Assembly (NCBI GenBank): GCA_015065385.1
Contig: SVQK01000110.1
Location: 86,204 to 150,203, forward strand
Source: Oscillospiraceae bacterium
GTDB lineage: Bacteria > Bacillota > Clostridia > Oscillospirales > CAG-272
DNA: 64,000 bases
Reading direction: 5' to 3'
Shown here: positions 60,136-64,000 of the stretch, piece after piece
Layout of the letters: the number at the start of each line of letters is the position of its first letter
How positions within the stretch are numbered: the first letter of the stretch is position 1
Notes under the pieces: model-generated
Told to the model about the DNA's origin: nothing
What the model saw: only the letters and a program-made list of their open reading frames with translations
Database searches by the model: none
Made by a program: the position numbers and the translations under genes

Positions 60136-61110
60136 TCACGCGGATCCTGACGAACCCGCACACCTCGTCGCGCGGCGCACGGAAGCCGTCAACGCCGGAT
60201 TTGATGCGGAATCCGACTTTTGCCCGAGGTATCCGCGCAGTCCGTCAAGCTGACGCTCCATATCGTGATAACCGAGCCAGTACAGCGCGCCGAGCTTCTC
60301 CATATCCCCGTCGAACCGGGAAACCGTGACCGGCTCGGAGGGGGCGATCACGAAAACCTTTCCGGAAGCCGCTTCTCTGTCAAGCAGATCGACCGTATCG
60401 TTGAAAGACTCGTTCGCCGCTTCGAACGCTTTGACGAACGCCGGGTACTTCCGGTAAAGGGTTCTCACGATTTTCGGCGCGCCCGGTTTCCGGCGGAAGC
60501 TCAGCTCGCGGGTGCGCACGACGACGATCTTTTCTTCTCCGCTTGCCCTCGCCCATCGGATCGGGATCTTCTCCGCGCAGCCTCCGTCGAGATACGGAAC
60601 GCCGCCGATCATGACGGGGCGGGTGACATACGGAACGCTTGCCGACGCCTGCACAGCTCTGAAGATGTCGCAGTGTCCCTTCTCGAAGTATTCCGCTTCT
60701 CCGGTCAGAAGGTTCGTCGCGGACACAGCCAGCCGCCGCGCGGGATCGTTCAGCCTTGCGCTGTCCAGAGGATGTTTCCGCAAAAGATCGTCAAACAGGT
60801 AGGAAAAACCGGTAATGCCGTGGTCCCGCCTCAGTGCGCCGAGTCCGCAGTAATTCCGGTCGTGCCGGTAGGTGAGGTCGATCCGCGCGCTCCATCCGAT
60901 CTGTCCGGCTACATAGCCGATCGCGGAAAGCGCGCCCGCTGAAACGCCGACGACGGACGAGAAGTTGATCCCCCGCTCCATCATGCGGTCGAGCACGCCC
61001 AGCGTATAAAGGCCCTTCCACCCTCCGCCCTCCAGCACGAGGCAGCCTTTTGTGATCTCGTCCGTCGCCCTTCCGGTCGGGATCGTGTCGATTTTCCCGT
61101 AAATCTTCAT
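60136..61110 (-). CDS. Patatin-like phospholipase
   Basis: 324 residues. Patatin motifs are VLEGGGWKGLYTLGVLD (oxyanion loop), GVSAGAL with the nucleophile Ser, and the DGG of VPYLDGGCAEKIP with the catalytic Asp. This is the YjjU/COG4667 subtype, a Ser-Asp dyad lipase of unknown lipid substrate, normally about 285-300 residues. The last 25 residues (SDSASNPALTASVRRATRCA...) look unlike the family, and a neighbouring frame across the same DNA has very coding-like codons, so the 3' end may be frameshifted or fused to a remnant. The region 59950-60135 otherwise holds only the LamG promoter. Confidence 0.85.
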   Translation of the reverse strand: MKIYGKIDTIPTGRATDEITKGCLVLEGGGWKGLYTLGVLDRMMERGINFSSVVGVSAGALSAIGYVAGQIGWSARIDLTYRHDRNYCGLGALRRDHGITGFSYLFDDLLRKHPLDSARLNDPARRLAVSATNLLTGEAEYFEKGHCDIFRAVQASASVPYVTRPVMIGGVPYLDGGCAEKIPIRWARASGEEKIVVVRTRELSFRRKPGAPKIVRTLYRKYPAFVKAFEAANESFNDTVDLLDREAASGKVFVIAPSEPVTVSRFDGDMEKLGALYWLGYHDMERQLDGLRGYLGQKSDSASNPALTASVRRATRCAGSSGSA

Positions 61111-61190
61111 GTGTTTCCGCTCACCTCGTGAACTGTCCCTGTGTTATGCTTCAAATCAAAACGTCTTCTGTCCGCCGCCCCGCCGGGATC

Positions 61191-61679
61191 TCATTTCTCC
61201 CTCAGCGCGTCGAACAGCGCGGCGCAGCCTTCGGTCAGATCCCGCCACGTCGCGTCAAAATCCCCGGAATACCACGGATCGGCGATATCCCGCGGCCGCT
61301 TTGTCCAGTCGAGCAGGCGGCGGATCTTGCGCTCCGGATCCCCGCCCGCGATGCGCTTCATGTAGCGCAGATTCATCTCCTCCATGCCGATCAGAAGATC
61401 CCATCTGCCGTAATCCTCCCGGGTCATCTGACGGGCTCGCTTGTCCCCGCAGTCCAGCCCGTGCTGTGCCAGCATCTTTCTCGCCGGAGGGTACACCGGA
61501 TTGCCCCGCCCGTCCCATCCGATCTCCTCGTCGCTGGTCGCCGCGGAAGCGATTTCGAACTGTTCTTCCAGCCCCGCCCGCTTCACCATGTCCTTCATGA
61601 TGAACTCCGCCATCGGACTGCGGCAGATATTGCCCCAGCAGACGAAGAGGATCCGGGTCTTCCCCTTCTCTCCTGCCAT
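61191..61679 (-). CDS. Low-molecular-weight protein-tyrosine phosphatase
   Basis: 162 residues from MAGEKGKTRILFVCWGNICR. The P-loop CWGNICRSPMAEF (CX5R with Ser) lies at the N-terminus and the general-acid Asp in RDIADPWYSGDFD near the C-terminus. It dephosphorylates phosphotyrosine, in Bacillota often on polysaccharide-synthesis kinases or arginine-phosphorylated proteins; the target here is unknown. The ATG overlaps the stop of the YunG-like gene (TGATG), so translation is coupled. Confidence 0.93.
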   Translation of the reverse strand: MAGEKGKTRILFVCWGNICRSPMAEFIMKDMVKRAGLEEQFEIASAATSDEEIGWDGRGNPVYPPARKMLAQHGLDCGDKRARQMTREDYGRWDLLIGMEEMNLRYMKRIAGGDPERKIRRLLDWTKRPRDIADPWYSGDFDATWRDLTEGCAALFDALREK

Positions 61680-62134
61680 CACTCCGCCCCGCTTTCATCC
61701 CGATCGCAGGGGGAGGGACGTCCGGACGCGGAGAAGAGCGCGGCTTTCAGCTTTTCGTACCGCCGCCGCTTTTCTTCTTTGGCAAAGTGGACCTCCCGCC
61801 TCTGCTCCGGGCAGTGTTCATAGTCCAGCTTACGATCCCCGAACTGCTCGCTGGTCAGATCGAACACGCAGTCCCCGACCACGTTGAAGCAGTGATAGTT
61901 TCCATCCCCCAGAGGCACGCCGTAGACCTTGCCGCCGAAAATATCCTGTATGAGAAAGGCCGTGATCGAGCACTGCCCGAGCGTTTTGTTCTCCGGCGTC
62001 CAATCCGCCCGCATCCTCGGCGCGCAGGATTCGGCGCACCAGAGCCCCGAGAGCAGATCGTAATAGTCGCGGGGCGTGCGTCCCGACTCGTCCCTGATAT
62101 CGGCCGTCTCCCAGCCGTAAAAACGGTATGGCAT
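61679..62134 (-). CDS. YunG-family protein
   Basis: 151 residues, ATG behind GGGAGG. LLSGLWCAESCAPRM, LGQCSITAFLIQDIFGGKVYG, GNYHCFNVVGDCVFDLTSEQF match the YunG family (conserved CAES, GQC, H and D). The Cys/His/Asp set resembles a papain-like or transglutaminase-like site, but the family is uncharacterised. The 3' extension is charged (RREVHFAKEEKRRRYEKLKA). First gene of an operon with the tyrosine phosphatase and probably patatin. Confidence 0.85.
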   Translation of the reverse strand: MPYRFYGWETADIRDESGRTPRDYYDLLSGLWCAESCAPRMRADWTPENKTLGQCSITAFLIQDIFGGKVYGVPLGDGNYHCFNVVGDCVFDLTSEQFGDRKLDYEHCPEQRREVHFAKEEKRRRYEKLKAALFSASGRPSPCDRDESGAE

Positions 62135-62245
62135 ATCCCGTCAAACCTCCCAGAATCTCAATCCGCTCCGATGTTCCGAAAAGCGGAGCCCTCCGCATAT
62201 CCCCGCCGGTATTCGCAGGATGACCGGCGCAGAAACGGCAGTACC

Positions 62246-62274
62246 ATTATACCGTTCTTTTCCCGGGAAGTCAA
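62246..62274 (-). promoter_or_regulatory. Promoter of the YunG/tyrosine phosphatase operon
   Basis: Minus strand TTGACT (62274-62269), 17-base spacer, TATAAT (62251-62246). Confidence 0.75.
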
Positions 62275-62364
62275 GAGTCGCCGGGAAGGCTTCGGTCAGC
62301 GAGTGGCGAGCTGAAAACAATCTGTCGGAATTTGCTCCGCGGACACAGTTTCGTCATGATTCTG

Positions 62365-62373
62365 TGGTATGAT
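62365..62373 (+). promoter_or_regulatory. Extended -10 promoter of the zinc-ribbon membrane protein gene
   Basis: TGGTATGAT (62365-62373); no good -35. It is divergent from the YunG promoter; the gap 62135-62415 holds only these two. Confidence 0.5.
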
Positions 62374-62415
62374 GAATGTGACAAAACTGGATTTCGGGAG
62401 GCAGCACGGCACAAA

Positions 62416-63972
62416 ATGAAGGATTACAAATTCAATTTCAAGGTTTTGATCGGTCCGGGGCTTGTCTGGGCGGCAGGGCTTGTGCTCGTCCTCCTGTACG
62501 CGCCGAAGACCGTCTATATGAACGGGATGGTCGGCCTCGGGTTTCTCTTGCTGTGCCTCGGGACCCTGTGGGCGCTCTATGCCCTGTACCGGGAATACAG
62601 CAAGACGGGAAAGGAGTGGCCGTTTTTTCTGGAACGCTTCTTCCCGAATTACCCCGTCGTGGAGGACAAGAACGATCTGACGCGGAGGCTGAGCGCATTC
62701 CGGAAAAGCTACAGCGACTTTCTCTCAAGCGGGCGCGAGGAGGAGAACAGCACTCTTCAAAGCTATGCGTCGCAGCTGATGTGGCACAGCACCGCGCTCC
62801 AGAAAAAGCGTCTCTCGAAAAACCGACTGACCCTCGAGATGGATTCCGAGCGCAGGGCGTACACCGATCCGAAGACCTGTGTACGGGTCAACAAGTATTT
62901 TGACGGCAGATACAATGTGCGCGACATTTACGAGGAAATCTCCGCCCTGCGGACCATCAAACGGGGCGGGAAGATCGTGGGGCGCATCCGGGACAGCGAG
63001 GTGGCGCATTTCACCCTGCTCTCCGCGAATCAGGTCGGCCCGGACGCCATCGTCTGCCCGAACTGCGGAAACAAGACCTCGCGGGAAAACCTTCTCGACG
63101 GCTGCGATTACTGCGGTACCAAATTCACTGTCGAAGACATGGAGGACAGGATCGACAGCTTCGGACTGAGGCGCGATTTCCGCACGAGCGCGACAAAAAA
63201 AGAAGCGGTCAAGGAACTGCTGTTCCCATGGACGACGCTTCTTGTGATGCTCCCGCTGATTTATTTCGGGTTCATCGGCGCGTTTGCCTACATGCCGGAC
63301 TTCAACATCTTCCTGCGGCTGGTGACCGGACTGTTCGCGGCTTCTCTGCTGGGACTGCTCGGATGGAGCCTCAAGTCGATCTTTCTGGTTCTGATCGCTC
63401 CGCTGTTCCTTCTCGTCAGCGCGTCCTCCAAATCGATCGACAGGAAGATGATCTACAACCGCAAGAAGGAAGAGGAACAGGAAAAAAGCATGGCGGAATT
63501 TGTCCGGACGACCGACCCGCTCTTTTCCATCCAGAGCTTTTTCGGCGGGATCCAGAACAAGCTGTCCGCCATTCACTACGCGGAATCCCCGGTGGAAATC
63601 AACGCGTTCTCCACGAACGATCTGTCTTCCTTGATCGGGCGGTACCGGGGCGTCGTGGACGTCGATTTTATGAACATCACCATGGATTCCTACCATGCCG
63701 ACGAAACCCTTCAGGTCGCGGGTGTCAGCGCGGAGCTTCGTCTCTTCCGGCTCCGGGGAGACAAAATCAAGGAAGAAACCGAACAGGTAAAGATGACGCT
63801 GATCAAGGCTGCGGACTGCAAGACGCAGGCAGTCTGCGGCGCGTCCGTGCTGACGTGCAGGGGCTGCGGCGCGTCCCTCTCCCTGATGGAGGGAAAAACC
63901 TGCGCGTACTGCGGGCGAAATCTGGATCTGATGGCGTACGACTGGGTGATCGCGGATTACACCGTTTTATAA
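62416..63972 (+). CDS. Zinc-ribbon membrane protein with Tim44-like C-terminal domain
   Basis: 518 residues from MKDYKFNFKVLIGPGLVWAA; an ATG at 62332 lies upstream of the promoter. Two N-terminal helices (to residue 60) are followed by a cytosolic part with a first zinc ribbon (CPNCGNKTSRENLLDGCDYC). A helix pair lies near residues 270-340 (TLLVMLPLIYFGFIGAFAYM). The C-terminal domain SIQSFFGGIQNKLSAIHYAE...TMDSYHADETLQVAGVSAEL is reminiscent of Tim44-like folds. It ends in a second ribbon (CRGCGASLSLMEGKTCAYCG). No function known; probably a membrane-associated scaffold or sensor. Ribosome site (GGGAGG) is 14 bases off, so the start is slightly uncertain. Confidence 0.7.
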   Translation: MKDYKFNFKVLIGPGLVWAAGLVLVLLYAPKTVYMNGMVGLGFLLLCLGTLWALYALYREYSKTGKEWPFFLERFFPNYPVVEDKNDLTRRLSAFRKSYSDFLSSGREEENSTLQSYASQLMWHSTALQKKRLSKNRLTLEMDSERRAYTDPKTCVRVNKYFDGRYNVRDIYEEISALRTIKRGGKIVGRIRDSEVAHFTLLSANQVGPDAIVCPNCGNKTSRENLLDGCDYCGTKFTVEDMEDRIDSFGLRRDFRTSATKKEAVKELLFPWTTLLVMLPLIYFGFIGAFAYMPDFNIFLRLVTGLFAASLLGLLGWSLKSIFLVLIAPLFLLVSASSKSIDRKMIYNRKKEEEQEKSMAEFVRTTDPLFSIQSFFGGIQNKLSAIHYAESPVEINAFSTNDLSSLIGRYRGVVDVDFMNITMDSYHADETLQVAGVSAELRLFRLRGDKIKEETEQVKMTLIKAADCKTQAVCGASVLTCRGCGASLSLMEGKTCAYCGRNLDLMAYDWVIADYTVL

Positions 63973-64000
63973 ATGCTTGATACGCTTACATCCTCGTGCT

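Noticed and set aside
1..64000. CRISPR array, rRNA, prophage, insertion sequence or replication origin
   Set aside because: No regularly spaced repeats, rRNA signatures, integrase, transposase or DnaA-box clusters were seen on reading both strands.

Overview
The window looks like a chromosomal segment of a G+C-rich Clostridia-type Bacillota, probably a gut or rumen commensal in the broad Oscillospiraceae/Christensenellales neighbourhood (inference). Support: AGGAGG-type ribosome sites before nearly every gene, many TTGACA-17/18-TATAAT promoters, lipobox lipoproteins, S-layer-homology (SLH) surface proteins, a tRNA gene without encoded CCA, and a gene content (family-1 solute-binding lipoproteins with calcium loops, glycoside hydrolases, URO-D-like methyltransferase homologues, a myo-inositol operon) typical of plant-glycan fermenters. 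No phage, transposase, CRISPR array or rRNA was seen.

Layout. 1-7.2 kb: glycan block with a GH51 arabinofuranosidase (cut by the window edge), a DUF5060/DUF4038 lipoprotein, a cellobiose 2-epimerase-type enzyme, a structured repeat-like element and a GH9 enzyme. 7.2-15.4 kb: alpha/beta hydrolase, SLH protein, URO-D-like protein, M29 aminopeptidase, PAP2 and YwaF-like membrane proteins, an anchored sensor-like protein. 15.4-17.9 kb: solute-binding lipoprotein plus GH43. 18.1-26.4 kb: complete iolJ-C-A-G-B-D-E inositol operon between a strong promoter and a terminator, without transporter or regulator. 26.5-32.7 kb: cation efflux protein, a four-gene operon (DUF4256, YoaP-like GNAT, DUF1801, URO-D-like), an MGMT-GNAT fusion and an XRE regulator. 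32.8-38.9 kb: second solute-binding lipoprotein with a TIM-barrel isomerase, tRNA-Leu(CAA), an SGNH hydrolase, an SLH-G5-3D wall protein and a small lipoprotein. 38.9-45.2 kb: a rearranged patch with remnants of a solute-binding-protein gene, an A+T-rich foreign-looking gene, an FtsX/LolD-type ABC pair and a large propeller/solute-binding lipoprotein. 45.4-47.8 kb: a stand-alone 812-residue adenosine-deaminase-like protein with a SLOG-like C-terminal domain, the best candidate here for an undescribed activity. 48-52.6 kb: a compact GH127 relative, a GH43-type protein whose Ig-like tail is cut off by an in-frame TGA, then a URO-D/HxlB pair. 52.7-56 kb: a DUF4230 membrane pair and a third solute-binding lipoprotein. 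56-60 kb: a LamG-DHHW-MBOAT operon, probably for O-acetylation of a surface glycan. 60-64 kb: patatin, low-molecular-weight tyrosine phosphatase, YunG-like protein, and a zinc-ribbon membrane protein.

Together the genes suggest harvesting of arabinose-, xylose- and glucose-containing plant polymers and inositol, with surface proteins anchored to the wall. Three solute-binding lipoproteins have no permease beside them, so they presumably use shared permeases encoded elsewhere (inference).
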